Assembly: GCA_033398695.1 (NCBI GenBank)
Contig: CM065814.1
Span: forward strand, 82,106,358 to 82,170,357
Direction: 5' to 3'
Source of the DNA: Orobanche coerulescens
Taxonomy: Eukaryota > Streptophyta > Magnoliopsida > Lamiales > Orobanchaceae
Length of the DNA stretch: 64,000 bases
Below, in pieces: positions 1 to 10,283 of this stretch. Made by a program: the position numbers and the translations under genes. The notes beneath the pieces were generated by a model. That model did no database searches. It worked only from the letters and a program-made list of their open reading frames with translations, and was not told the DNA's origin. Positions within the stretch are counted from its first letter, which is position 1; each line of letters opens with the position of its first letter.

Positions 1-272
1 TTCTCACCTTCTCTCTTCTCTTCGCGTCGGGAGCGGCTTTGTAAGCTAGGGTTCGTACGGTTTTCACCCAAACTCAATCATAGAAGTATATTCACGCATT
101 ATAACATCAATCTATCACTAATCATCCATTTTTCATCTTCGAATCAAGGTAAAATATCTTAGAACCCGACTTTTGGGTGATTTGGGGGTTTTCGATGTTA
201 TTGTTCGATTTGTTCCGCGTTGTTGATTAATTCATAATGTATATGATTAATTTTGTTGGTATTCTTATTTTT
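1..272 (+). repeat. LTR leader fragment (truncated)
   Basis: This stretch resembles the R/U5 leader of the LTRs near 31.9-32.2 kb: a CT-rich start, an 'ataacatcaatc' segment, the GT-donor-like AATCAAGGTAAAA around 143-153, then 'gttgattaattcat' and 'tgattaat'. Similarity stops near 272, where LINE sequence seems to begin. It is probably the left part of an LTR cut by the LINE insertion or by the window edge. It contains no gene. The boundary is accurate only to about 20 bases. Confidence 0.5.
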
Positions 273-2440
273 AGCCGTAAAAAGGGATGCCCTTTATTCT
301 ATTGTCATTCCTACAACACCATAAAAACAAAAAAAAATAAGGATAGGGATGACATGGAAGATATGGACCTTACCTTTAGCTTTGGAGAACCTAGGGGCCA
401 AGATAAAAGAGAAACCATCGGATATAGGTCCGGTAAAGCCCGCTAAATTATAAAAAAATTCCACACCTTGGAAGCAATGGGGGGAATGATAAATAAGTGG
501 GTCATAGTCTCAACATTATTACAACAAAAACACGGGATATCAACAATCATCCCTCTCTTGATGAGACAATCCGATGTAGGAATCCATTTATTAAAAACCC
601 GAACCATGAAGACCGAAATCGTGGGAGTGATCACGGGGCTCCAACAATATTTAAGAAAATTGTGCTCCATCTTTTTTTGGCGGATGTTATTCCAAGCACT
701 TTTGAAAGAGAAATTGCCATGGGAAGAAAGTTTCCAACAAGGCTTGGTATATTATTCACATGGGTAGGTAGAGCACAAATATAATCGCAATATTGTTGGG
801 GCAAAACCGAAATAAGCTTAGGTTTATCCCAATCCGTCTCCCCCCAAAATTGATTAATGTGAGCTTTGAATTTAGTCGGACAAATATTAGATAGTGGGCT
901 AAAGTCACACCACTTATTAAGCCAAAAGGAAACATTGCCATCCCTACTATTCCACCAAATATTACCATCCGCGTAAAACCGAGTGTTACAAAGTCTTTTC
1001 CAAATTGGCGAATCATATGGATTGACTTTCACAATCATGGGATGAAGTCTCTTGCAATACTTAGACTTAAGAAAGTGAGACCAAATATTATTGTTGGTAC
1101 GAAAATGCCACCACATTTTAATCTCGGCCACATGAATAATATCATTAAGATCCCGAAACCCAATCCCTCCTTCATTAGTCGGATAACACAATTTTTTCCA
1201 AGACGCCCAGTGAATTTTATTCTTGTGCTCATTAGAACCCCATAAAAATTTATTAAAAAGCCTCTCAATAAAAGTAATAACATTCCCGGGAGGCTTAATC
1301 ACTTGTAAACAATATAAAGAAATCGAATTTAAAACCGATTTAATGAGTTCAATTCTTCCTCCTAAAGAAAGGAGGTGATGGTTCCAAGTACAAAATTTAT
1401 TTTGGATTTTAAGAATCAAATCATTGAACATTGAAAAGGTCGGGTTACCTTTCCAAAGCGGGACACCAAGATATTGAATCAGAAGTTTAGTGAAACTAAA
1501 ACCCGTAATTCCATGCACCATAGCTTGGTCATCGGCCGAAGGGTAGTGCATAACAAAAGACTCTTGGAATTGTTAATTTTTTGACCCGAAATATCCTCGT
1601 AATGATTAAGACAATGATTAATTTGTAAATTAGTCTTAGTAGCTTTCAAAAAGAGTAGGGTATCATCCGCATAAGCTAAATGAGTGATTCTCATATTTGT
1701 ACGAATGCCATAAAACATACCCGGATTTTTAGCAAAAGTATCATCAATGAGTCTAGAAAAATAATCCGCCGAAATAACAAAAAGTAGAGGGGAAATGGGA
1801 TCACCTTGATGAAGACCCCTCTCACTCTTGAAATAACCCACTGACAAACCATTGATAAGAATAGAAAACCAAGATGAGCACACACGTTATTTAATAAGGG
1901 AGATAAAGAGGGGGGAGAAACCAAATTGATCCATAACATTAAATAAAAAACCCCAATCCATTCTATCATAGGCCTTCTCCATATAAAGCTTGATAATTGT
2001 ATTTAAATTAGATCTATAAATATCGTGCTTGACTTCTAGCCATAAGAATATTATCGGTAATAAGGCGGTCTTTAATAAATCCATATTGCGAGGGATTAAT
2101 AATACAGGGTAAAATAACACTAAGTCTTTTACTCAAGATTTTAGAGAAGATTTTATAGGAAATATTGCAAAGACAAATGGGCCGCAAATCCTTCCACGAG
2201 TTTGGGGACGGGATTTTAAGGATAAGCGAAGTAGTAGACGAGTACGCTTGAATCAGAGTCGTTCCCTTAAAAAATCAATCACGGCATCAAGAACATCAAA
2301 GCAAATAATATCACAACAAAATTGGAAAAATTTAAGCATTAAAACCGTTAGGACCGGCAACACTGTCACTCTCCATATCAAAAACAACTTCGCGAATTTC
2401 CTCCAAATAAGGGAGATTGCAAAGAAAATGATTATCCATA
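273..2440 (-). mobile_element. LINE fragment 1 of 3 (L1-type, 3' part)
   Basis: This is the 3' part of a minus-strand non-LTR retrotransposon, covering reverse transcriptase through the C-terminal zinc-binding domain. Its coding text is interrupted at 2440 by an LTR element with TSD ccata and resumes at 18,189, then again at 28,636 beyond a second LTR element. The 3' end is uncertain; a short T-rich run near 265-272 may be the remnant of a poly(A) tail read on the opposite strand. Confidence 0.85.
443..2440 (-). pseudogene. LINE reverse transcriptase, C-terminal half (frameshifted)
   Basis: The product would copy LINE RNA by target-primed reverse transcription. Reading down the minus strand from 2440: an RT N-terminal stretch (2120-2440); a segment containing EKAYDRMDWGF (1887-2120); the palm domain with GLHQGDPISPLLF and the YADD catalytic box (codons at 1662-1673); thumb/connection sequence with FTKLLIQYLGVPLWKG and LSLGGRIELIKSVL (631-1551); and a C-terminal zinc-binding RT domain with CFCCNN...H (443-670). 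The frame changes at least three times, so the gene is dead. Plant L1-type LINE ORF2 is normally about 1,200-1,350 residues; the missing upstream parts lie at 18.2-18.9 kb and 28.6-28.9 kb. Confidence 0.85.
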
Positions 2441-2816
2441 TGTAATATCCGCAATTTTGAATTTCGGTAATTTTCTTTTTTCGGAGGAAGTTCGTTTTGA
2501 AAACTCTATCATGACCGTTTCGTCATTCCGAGAATGATTAATTCTGCACTTTTTGTCATCCGAGTTCGTTTCGGTGTCGTTTTGTTGAGTTCCGTGTCCT
2601 TAATCGACTTTTTCACGTGGGAGTTCGACTTTGTAAAGTCACCATTAATTCTTGGAAACTACAAAAATTGTTAATCTTTGCAATATTATAGAGCATCAAG
2701 TTAGCTTTACAATGGTTCAAACGGTGAGTCAATCGGAGTCCAGACGAGGGAGTTATGGTCGAAATAGCTAAGACTACACGATGTGCCTTTTTCGTGTTGG
2801 AGTGGGCTGTACCGTA

Positions 2817-2911
2817 TGTCGCGGCACACTTCAGCTGTGCCGCGACACTAAGCTGATTCCTGGGCGTTTTTCTTGGTCCTGGGCCGCGGCACACTTGTCC
2901 TGTGCCGCAGC
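2817..2911. repeat. A-type palindromic boxes (inverted-repeat pairs)
   Basis: TGTCGCGGCACA (2817-2828) and its exact complement TGTGCCGCGACA (2836-2847) flank a 7-base loop. A second pair, GCCGCGGCACA (2883-2893) and TGTGCCGCAGC (2901-2911), flanks another 7-base loop. They lie upstream of the CT-rich leader, where other families carry their own palindromic boxes. The corresponding 3' LTR copy at 8311-8343 is an even better repeat. Confidence 0.85.
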
Positions 2912-3929
2912 ACACGGACTTTTTCTGCGTTTTTTAGCAGATTTTCGAGGAGAAACATTCATTTTCTCCTCTCTTCCTCCTCCTCCCATTCTAGGCGATT
3001 CTAAGGGCGATTTTGGGCGATTTGAGTACTCCCAAACTTGTAGAGATCATCCACCTCAAGTCTTATTGTAGATTTTCGACCTCTACTTGAATCCTTCATC
3101 CAAATCAAGGTATTTTGGCTTGAACCCTTGTTTTTGTAGATTTGGGGATTTTCCTTTTTGATTTCGATTCCAATCCGTTTTTGATCAATTAATTATTGTA
3201 TAAATGTTGTTTTGAACTTGTTCTATGGATTGGATACTCGTATCTTTGGTTCGTTCGACCCGAGGGGTGATTTCTTTGTTCTCGAAGGGTCTTGAACATT
3301 TAATGTTCGATTAAATGTTCGAATGAGTTCCCTTTGATAGTTTGTTGGGATTTCCGTTGTTTTCGGCCTTGATTCTCGTCGTAATCATGTTTTATTATTC
3401 CTTACGGAGGATTATAGGTGCTCGATGATTCCGATGTTGAATTCCGTTGGTGATTGATGATTCATGTGGTGTTTTCCCGTAGTAATTTCGGTGCTATCGC
3501 GTTCTAGATAGTGTTCGGGAAATTGAGGGCTACCCAGTCGTATCCGTTCATTTTTCCGTTGCTCGTGATATCGAGGCAAGTACCTTGTCCATACTTTTCT
3601 TGTTTTGTGGATATGATGATTGGTGATCGTCTTGGTGTGTTTGTTTGTTTGTTTGAAATGAGTTTTCAAAAGATTTGGTTAGCCTTGTTAAAGGCCCTCT
3701 TTCAAAACCGTGTGTGTTTTGTGATTGGTGTGATTGGCGAACGAGTATGTGAATCTTATGGATATGTTTGGTATTGATGATGCACTTGGTATTTGCGTGT
3801 GGATGTATATTGTTTCATTTCGGTGCATTGTGGTTTGACGTGTTGTTTTACTAAGTGTTTGATGCCTCTGGGTGAATTGTTTGGATATCCTTGGTGTGAT
3901 ATGTTACTCGTGCTTGAGATTATTTCGCT

Positions 3930-4400
3930 AGCCAGCTCGGGGGGTCCGACGGGATCACGGAGTGGGATTCGTGGCTTCGTCCCGGTCCTAGGCGACGTGT
4001 GGTGCTTGAGTATTTCGCTAGCCACCTCGGGGTCCGACGGGATCACGGAGTGGGATTTGTGGCTTCGTCCCGGTCCTAGGCGATGCGAGTACATGTTTTG
4101 TGAATGTGTTTGCTCACCTCGGGAGGGTTCGACGGGACCACGGAGGGAATTCCAATGGCTTCGACCTGGGTTCACGAGTGAAACTTCACCGCTACGTGTG
4201 TATATTTTGTGATTGTTTTTCGCTCACCTCGGGAGGGTCCGATGGGATCACGGAGGGAATTCCATTGGCTTCGACCTGGATTCACGAGTGCGGTTGCTTA
4301 TGTTTTGTGAATGTGTTTGCTCACCTCGGGAGGGTTCGACGGGGCCACGGAGGGAATTCCATTGGCTTCGACCTGGATTCACGAGTGAAACTTCACGGGT
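3930..4400 (+). repeat. GC-rich tandem repeats in LTR (A type)
   Basis: About five degenerate units built around 'gctcacctcgggagggtc' and 'cgacgggatcacggag', followed by 'gcttcg(t/a)cc'. Two early units carry 'gctagcc' and 'tcctaggcga'; three later ones carry 'ggaattcca(a/t)tggctt'. Related arrays occur at equivalent positions in the other LTRs (9.4, 22.2, 50.2, 54.2, 61.2 and 63.0 kb). Confidence 0.85.
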
Positions 4401-4748
4401 GCGTGTGTATTTTTATGTCCGTCGAGGACGCGTGACGTGGGTTTCAACCCTGTGTATTGTGGTCGGTTTTCTATTTGCGAAAACAAAACCTTTGGCTGTG
4501 ACCTGTTGATTTTGGAAAGATAAGGATTTGAAAATCCTAAGTTGTTTTCTATCAAAACTCTCGATGGCATTTAAATGGTTTTATAAATTGTTTTCCCTTG
4601 ATTTGTGACCTTTCGGTTTTAGAATATTTTACCAAACTCTTGCCTCGGGAAGTGCTTTTCGTTACGTTTGGATTTTTATTGATTCCTGGTTATTGTTATT
4701 TGTGAAATGTGAATTGTATGGCTCGTATATTTGCACTTGTACTTGCAC

Positions 4749-4790
4749 TAGCAAAACAGTGGAGTTTTGCTAACCCCCGAGTATTCGGGG
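4749..4790 (+). other. Twin hairpins in LTR (A type)
   Basis: First stem TAGCAAAAC (4749-4757) pairs with GTTTTGCTA (4764-4772) around a 6-base loop. Two bases later CCCCGA (4775-4780) pairs with TCGGGG (4785-4790) around loop gtat. The same arrangement recurs in other LTRs, with different stem bases in the chromovirus LTR, suggesting an RNA structure. The function is unknown. Confidence 0.7.
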
Positions 4791-5154
4791 TGGATGTCTA
4801 TTTTGCATTCGTGTTTTGGAGCATAGCACAGGGTCGGCACGAAGGATGATGAAAGATGAACGATACTAATCACACGAGGTTCCGTTGATGTCGTATTGGT
4901 CCAGTTGTATTTTCTTTTCCGCTGCGGTATCTTTTCCCCGTTGTACGGGAGTTTATTGTATTTTGACCCCTGCGTGGGTATGTGTTTGGAATTGAGTTGT
5001 ATGTTATTATTGAAAGACCAAGTCGGTCTATTGAGTCATTTTAGCCTTAAAGGCGATATTTAGATGTTTGATTTTAGTTATCAGCCTGGTAGATCCTCGA
5101 GGAGAGGGTCTACGGCGTGTAATATCCCTGAGTGGATTGGGGGTGTTACATAAA

Positions 5155-5166
5155 TGGTATCGGAGC
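5155..5166 (+). other. Primer-binding site, Met-tRNA type (A1)
   Basis: TGGTATCGGAGC begins 5 bases after the LTR end. Plant LTR elements primed by initiator-Met tRNA use TGGTATCAGAGC; there is one mismatch (A to G). It marks 5151 as the start of the internal region. Confidence 0.8.
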
Positions 5167-7918
5167 TTAGGTTGTGGAAACCTAGGCTGTCGGGTCAGTG
5201 GTGTCTGTTGAGTTTTGTCTTGTCGGATTATGTCTGACTAAGTCGTGTCGCGACGCGTCGTCTGAGTTTGTTGGTCGTGATTAGTATCGTGGGCGATCAT
5301 CATCTTCGTGCGACCTGTGAATGTAAGTCTCCCTTCTTTGTGTTGTGCCTCGTGTGACACGAGCTATTTTTATGATTATTTGTTAAGTGACGGAATCCTC
5401 TTATGGATTTTGATTTCGTGATATGTGGTTATTTGACTCTCATATTTCGTTCATATGAGGAGTAGTGTTCTTTGGATTGTGCATGTTGATCGCATTTCTT
5501 TTATCCATTGCGTGAGTTCTTTTGTAATGACTTTCGGTATTTTACCGACCGAGTTTTATTTCAAAACCGATTCCCTTAACCGAGTTTTTGGCATTATGGC
5601 CTTGATCGCTTTGGCGAAATTCTTATGACGGTATTTAGTATTTTGTAAATGGCTTTCGTGAGTTTTGAAATATTACCGTCATCGGCCTTTTTGGCGTTTT
5701 TGTAAATGGTTTTTAGCTGGTGAGTTCCGGCGGGACCACGGCGCTATAATATTTTGTGTAATTACTCAAATTTTTGGGCAACCAAATTGAATTATCTTTG
5801 AAAAAACTTGAGTATCTTAGAAAATAAATTTGAGACGTACTTTCAAAATGAATTATTTTCTCGTGGTACATCCAAGATGCCACAATATGTTTCAAAATTC
5901 TTCTCTGCGAGGACCCAAAATGTTTTGAGATATTTTCAATGTTTTATAAACACTTTTACTTAGACCCGAGGGTCGAATATTTCCGAAAGTTTTTCACGAA
6001 AAGAAAGTGTCCTCATTTTTATCAAATGCGAGATGGTTCTCCAAAGTCTCGATAACGATGTTTCACGTTTGTACTTTTTCTTGAAAGGTGATACTCAAGA
6101 TCAACCGACATTTTTCTAAATTATTTTCAAAAGGATGTTTTCATTTTAAAAACCTATCCATTCCCGTTTGAGGGCTGGATATGTATGTATGATGTTTGCT
6201 TTGTCGTTATGATGTTACTCCCGAGTATGATCGAATTGGTGGCATGAATGTCGAGGCGTTGCCACGCATTTGTTGCACTAGCCCTCTGTGAGAGGTGTGA
6301 ACTGGTGTTTACTGTTTATCACCTCGTGGTGATTTGCGTGTTGTCGCCCGAGTGTGGGTTGTTAAAGCTTGGATTTTTGTGCGTTTATGCACATGTGTGA
6401 TTGTTTCATGATGTTTGTAATTATGTGCTGGTTATCGTTCGGGCCGTTGAGGTCGCCGAACGATACCGTCGTTGTTGTAGTGTTTGTGTGTGTATTACTT
6501 TACGATAGTAATCGTTATATATGATATGTGTTATGATTCCTTGTTGTGCTGAGTTGGCATCTCCGGTATGTTGTTTTGCGGTGTTATGTTCCATTGTATC
6601 TAGCATTTGTATTTTTGGTATACCGAGCCGAGGCATTTCAACCGTGATGGGCCGGGGGAATGTACGTGCAAATTGTCCTTCTCGTCAGTAACACATTTTG
6701 AGTGTGGACTCGAGGGACAGCGAATTCAGTTTTGCGAATTGGCTACCGAGACTTTCGGAGTTCGCGCTTCAGCACAGATATCAGAATCGGCTTTGAGAGG
6801 CCTTTGAAGGATGTTTCTGTCGATTGCCTGTTGTGTCGTCTCCTTGATTTCGTTATTGTGAGTAGCGGGGACGACCTTCTTTTAGAAGAGGTCGAATATA
6901 ATACCCGTATTATTTTTGGCTTCTACATTTTCTCTTTCTCAATTCTATAGACTCGCTCGTGTTCGTTGATACTTTCTGAACTTGTTCTGTATTCCGGTTT
7001 CATCGTTCGAACGAGCTGTGATCTTGTTTTGGGTCGATCTGGTTATCGCTGTGACTTTTTCGAGTTCGGTTCGATTCTTGTGAACCTTGTTCGGAAGTAA
7101 CACCCTTTGGTTCTACTAGCTCTTCTATTCGACGTGGATCGGATTTTGAATTTCTATATTTTCGACTCCGTCGACTCGTTTATGTTCGTTGACATTTCTG
7201 AACTTTCCATATCCCTTGCTTTTGTTGATCGAACGAGTGTGGTATTGTTTTGGAATAACTCGTTTGTCGCTGTGACTTTTCAATCGCTATTCCCTTTCGT
7301 GTTGATCTTATGTGAATGCACATCTTGTTGTTTCACCGGATCATATATTGTCTCGAGTCGAGATGTGAAGCTTGGAGTTGTTGTTTGAATTTTATTGTTC
7401 TTCGTGATTCGAACATGAGTGTTCGATTTTTGTTGTCTCGATCGTTGTGGTTCGATCGTTTGATTGTTCGGTTCTTGTTGATCTCGTTTCGTGATTGTTG
7501 AGCGTTCAGACTCCTTCCTAATTTCCTTATGTTCGGGAAATTAGTCTCGTTTTCGATCTTCCAACCCTTGGGCGGTGGAATTCCGTATTTCTTCAGCGAT
7601 TGGCTCACGTTTTGATTGACGTACCGTTGGGGTGGTCGATTATATTGATTTTCGTTCGTCGTGTTTTGTGATTGTTCGGATAATTGACTTGACTATATTA
7701 TCCTTTTGATGACGCTTGTCATTGGTTGATTTTATTATATCCCTAACGGCGACGTTGTGTTGGTCGTCGTGGAGCGTGTTTTCACGCCGTATGTCTCTTT
7801 GCGTTTCTTGCAGCGTTTCGCCGTTGGGCGCGAGTTTTCTATTTTTGTGTATCTCGTCGAGTTTTCCTGGCGGGTATATTGCTCCCCCCTACTTGTTTTA
7901 AGTTTCGGGACAAACTTC

Positions 7919-7935
7919 TTTTAAGGAGGGTAGAA
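7919..7935 (+). other. Polypurine tract (A1)
   Basis: TTTTAAGGAGGGTAGAA directly precedes the 3' LTR start TGTAATATCC at 7936. This is the plus-strand priming site position. The same AAGGAGGGTAGAA is found in the 31-45 kb tandem element. Confidence 0.8.
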
Positions 7936-8310
7936 TGTAATATCCGCAATTTCGAATTTCGGTAATTTTCTTTTTTCGGAGGAAGTTCGTTTTTACAACT
8001 ATATCTTGACCGTTTCGTCATTCCGAGAATGATTAATTCTGCACTTTTTGTCATCCGAGTTCGTTTCGGTGTCGTTTTGTTGAGTTCCGTGTCCTTAATC
8101 GACTTTTTCACGTGGGAGTTCGACTTTGTAAAGTCACCATTAATTCTTGGAAACTCCAAAAATTCTGAATCTTTGCAACTTTATAGATCATCAAGTTATC
8201 TTTCCAATGGTTCAAACGGTGAGTCAATCGGAGTCCAGACGAGGGAGTTATGGTCGAAATAGCTAAGACTACACGATGTGCCTTTTTCGTGTTGGAGTGG
8301 GCTGTACCGT

Positions 8311-8343
8311 GTGCCGCGGCACACTTCAGCTGTGCCGCGGCAC
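8311..8343. repeat. A-type palindromic boxes, 3' LTR copy
   Basis: GTGCCGCGGCACA (8311-8323) and TGTGCCGCGGCAC (8331-8343) form a perfect 13 bp inverted repeat with a 7-base loop. The 12-mer GTGCCGCGGCAC is itself a perfect palindrome. A weaker second pair near 8376-8408 has decayed. Confidence 0.85.
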
Positions 8344-9414
8344 TAAGCTGATTCTGGCGTTTTCTTGGTCCCTGGGCCGCGGCACACTTGTCTGTCTTTG
8401 CGGCACACGGGCTTTTTCTGCGTTTTTAGCAGATTTTCGAGGAGAAACATTCATTTTCTCCTCTCTTCTTCCTCCTCCCATTCTAGGCGATTCTAAGGGC
8501 GATTTTGGACGATTTGAGTGCTCCCAAACTTGTAGAGATCATCCACCTCAAGTCTTGTTGTAGATTTTCGACCTCTACTTGAATCCTTCATCCAAATCAA
8601 GGTATTTTGGCTTGAACCCTTGTTTTTGTAGATTTGGGGATTTTCCTTTTTTATTTCGATTCCATTCCGTTTTTGATCAATTAATTGTTGTATAAACGTT
8701 GTTTTGAACTTGTTCTATGGATTGGATACTCGTATCTTTGGTTCGTTCGACCCGAGGGGTGATTTCTTTGTTCTCGAAGGGTCTTGAACATTTAATGTTC
8801 GATTAAATGTTCGAATGAGTTCCCTTTGATAGTTTGTTGGGATTTCCGTTGTTTTCGGCCTTGATTCTCATCGTAATCATGTTTTATTATTCCTTACGGA
8901 GGATTATAGGTGCTCGATGATTCCGATGTTGAATTCCGTTGGTGATTGATGATTCATGTGATGTTTTCCCGTAGTAATTTCGGTGCTATCGCGTTCTCGA
9001 TAGTGTTCGGGAAATTGAGGGCTACCCGGCCGTATCCGTTCATTTTTCCATTGCTCGTGATATCGAGGAAAGTACCTTGTCCATACTTTTCTTGTTTTGT
9101 GGATATGATGATTGGTGATCGTCTTGGTGTGTTTGTTTGTTTGTTTGAAATGAGTTTTCAAAAGATTTGGTTAGCCTTGTTAAAGGCCCTCTTTCAAAAC
9201 CGTGTGTGTTTTGTGATTGGTGTGATTGGCGAACGAGTATGTGAATCTTATGGATATGTTTGGTATTGATGATGCACTTGGTATTTGCGTGTGGATGTAT
9301 ATTATTTCATTTCGGTGCATTGTGGTTTGACGTGTTGTTTTACTAAGTGTTTGATGCCTCTGGGTGAATTGTTTGGATATCCTTGGTGTGATATGTTACT
9401 CGTGCTTGAGATTA

Positions 9415-9885
9415 TTTCGCTAGCCACTCGGGGTCCGACGGGATCACGGAGTGGGATTCGTGGCTTCGTCCCGGTCTAGGCGACGTGTGGTGCTTGAGTA
9501 TTTCGCTAGCCGGCTCGGGGTCCGCGGGATCACGGAGTGGGATTTGTGGCTTCGTCCGGTCTAGGCGATGCGAGTACATGTTTTGTGAATGTGTTTGCTC
9601 ACCTCGGGAGGTTAGACGGGACCACGGAGGGAATTCCAATGGCTTCGACCTGGGTTCACGAGTGAAACTTCACCGCTACGTGTGTATATTTTGTGATTGT
9701 TTTTCGCTCACCTCGGGAGGGTCCGATGGGATCACGGAGGGAATTCCATTGGCTTCGACCTGGATTCACGAGTGCGGTTGCTTATGTTTTGTGAATGTGT
9801 TTGCTCACCTCGGGAGGGTTCGACGGGGCCACGGAGGGAATTCCATTGGCTTCGACCTGGATTCACGAGTGAAACTTCACGGGTG
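9415..9885 (+). repeat. GC-rich tandem repeats, 3' LTR copy (A type)
   Basis: Same array as 3930-4400. The first two units are shortened by several single-base losses in G/C runs relative to the 5' copy; the later units are nearly identical. Confidence 0.8.
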
Positions 9886-10235
9886 CGTGTGTATTTTTAT
9901 GTCCGTCGAGGACGCGTGACGTGGGTTTCAACCCTGTGTATTGTGGTCGGTTTTCTATTTGCGAAAACAAAACCTTTGGGGTGTGACCCTGTTGATTTTT
10001 GGAAAGATAAGGATTTGAAAATCCTAAGTTGTTTTCTATCAAAACTCTCGATGGCATTTAAATGGTTTTATAAATTGTTTTCCCTTGATTTGTGACCTTT
10101 CGGTTTTAGAATATTTTACCAAACTCTTGCCTCGGGAAGTGCTTTTCGTTACGTTTGGATTTTTATGGATTCCTGATTATTGTTATTTGTGAAATGTGAA
10201 TTGTATGGCTCGTATATTTGCACTTGTACTTGCAC

Positions 10236-10278
10236 TAGCAAAATAGTGGAGTTTTGCTAACCCCCGAGTATTCGGGGG
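10236..10278 (+). other. Twin hairpins, A1 3' LTR copy
   Basis: TAGCAAAAT (10236-10244) faces GTTTTGCTA (10251-10259), with the last base of the left arm mutated. CCCCCGA (10261-10267) pairs with TCGGGGG (10272-10278). Element B is inserted 5 bases downstream of this second stem. Confidence 0.7.
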
Positions 10279-10283
10279 GTGGA

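Larger units (their letters stand above)
2441..5150 (+). repeat. 5' LTR of A1 (2,710 bp)
   Basis: Direct repeat of 7936-18188 once the nested element is removed (2,710 versus about 2,705 bp). It runs TG...CA. In order it holds a U3 with GC-rich inverted repeats (2817-2911), a CT-rich leader, a GT-donor-like CAAGGTA (intron would begin at 3110), a GC-donor-like AGGCAAGTA (at 3576), tandem repeats (3930-4400), twin hairpins (4749-4790) and the conserved terminal domain ending GGTGTTACA. Open frames inside are chance translations of LTR sequence. No convincing TATA box was seen. Confidence 0.9.
5151..7935 (+). other. A1 internal region without gag/pol
   Basis: The 2.8 kb between the LTRs holds a primer-binding site at its left edge and a polypurine tract at its right edge, but no frame resembling gag, protease, RT or integrase. 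It is homologous over most of its length to the internal regions at 34,328-36,528 and 39,814-41,997. Positions 6925-7080 and 7140-7300 form a diverged direct duplication (shared 'tgttcgttgac/tac', 'cgaacgag', 'tcgctgtgacttttc'). Short frames here are not supported as genes. Confidence 0.8.

Noticed and set aside
2781..3071. Open frame beginning MCLFRVGVGC, repeated at 8276-8563
   Set aside because: It is a translation of the GC-rich inverted repeats and CT-rich leader of the A1 LTRs. The two copies differ in frame-changing indels and match no protein family.
4100..4509. Overlapping frames with repeated CSPREGSTGPRREF peptides
   Set aside because: They are read-through of LTR tandem repeats, equal in several frames, with no start context.
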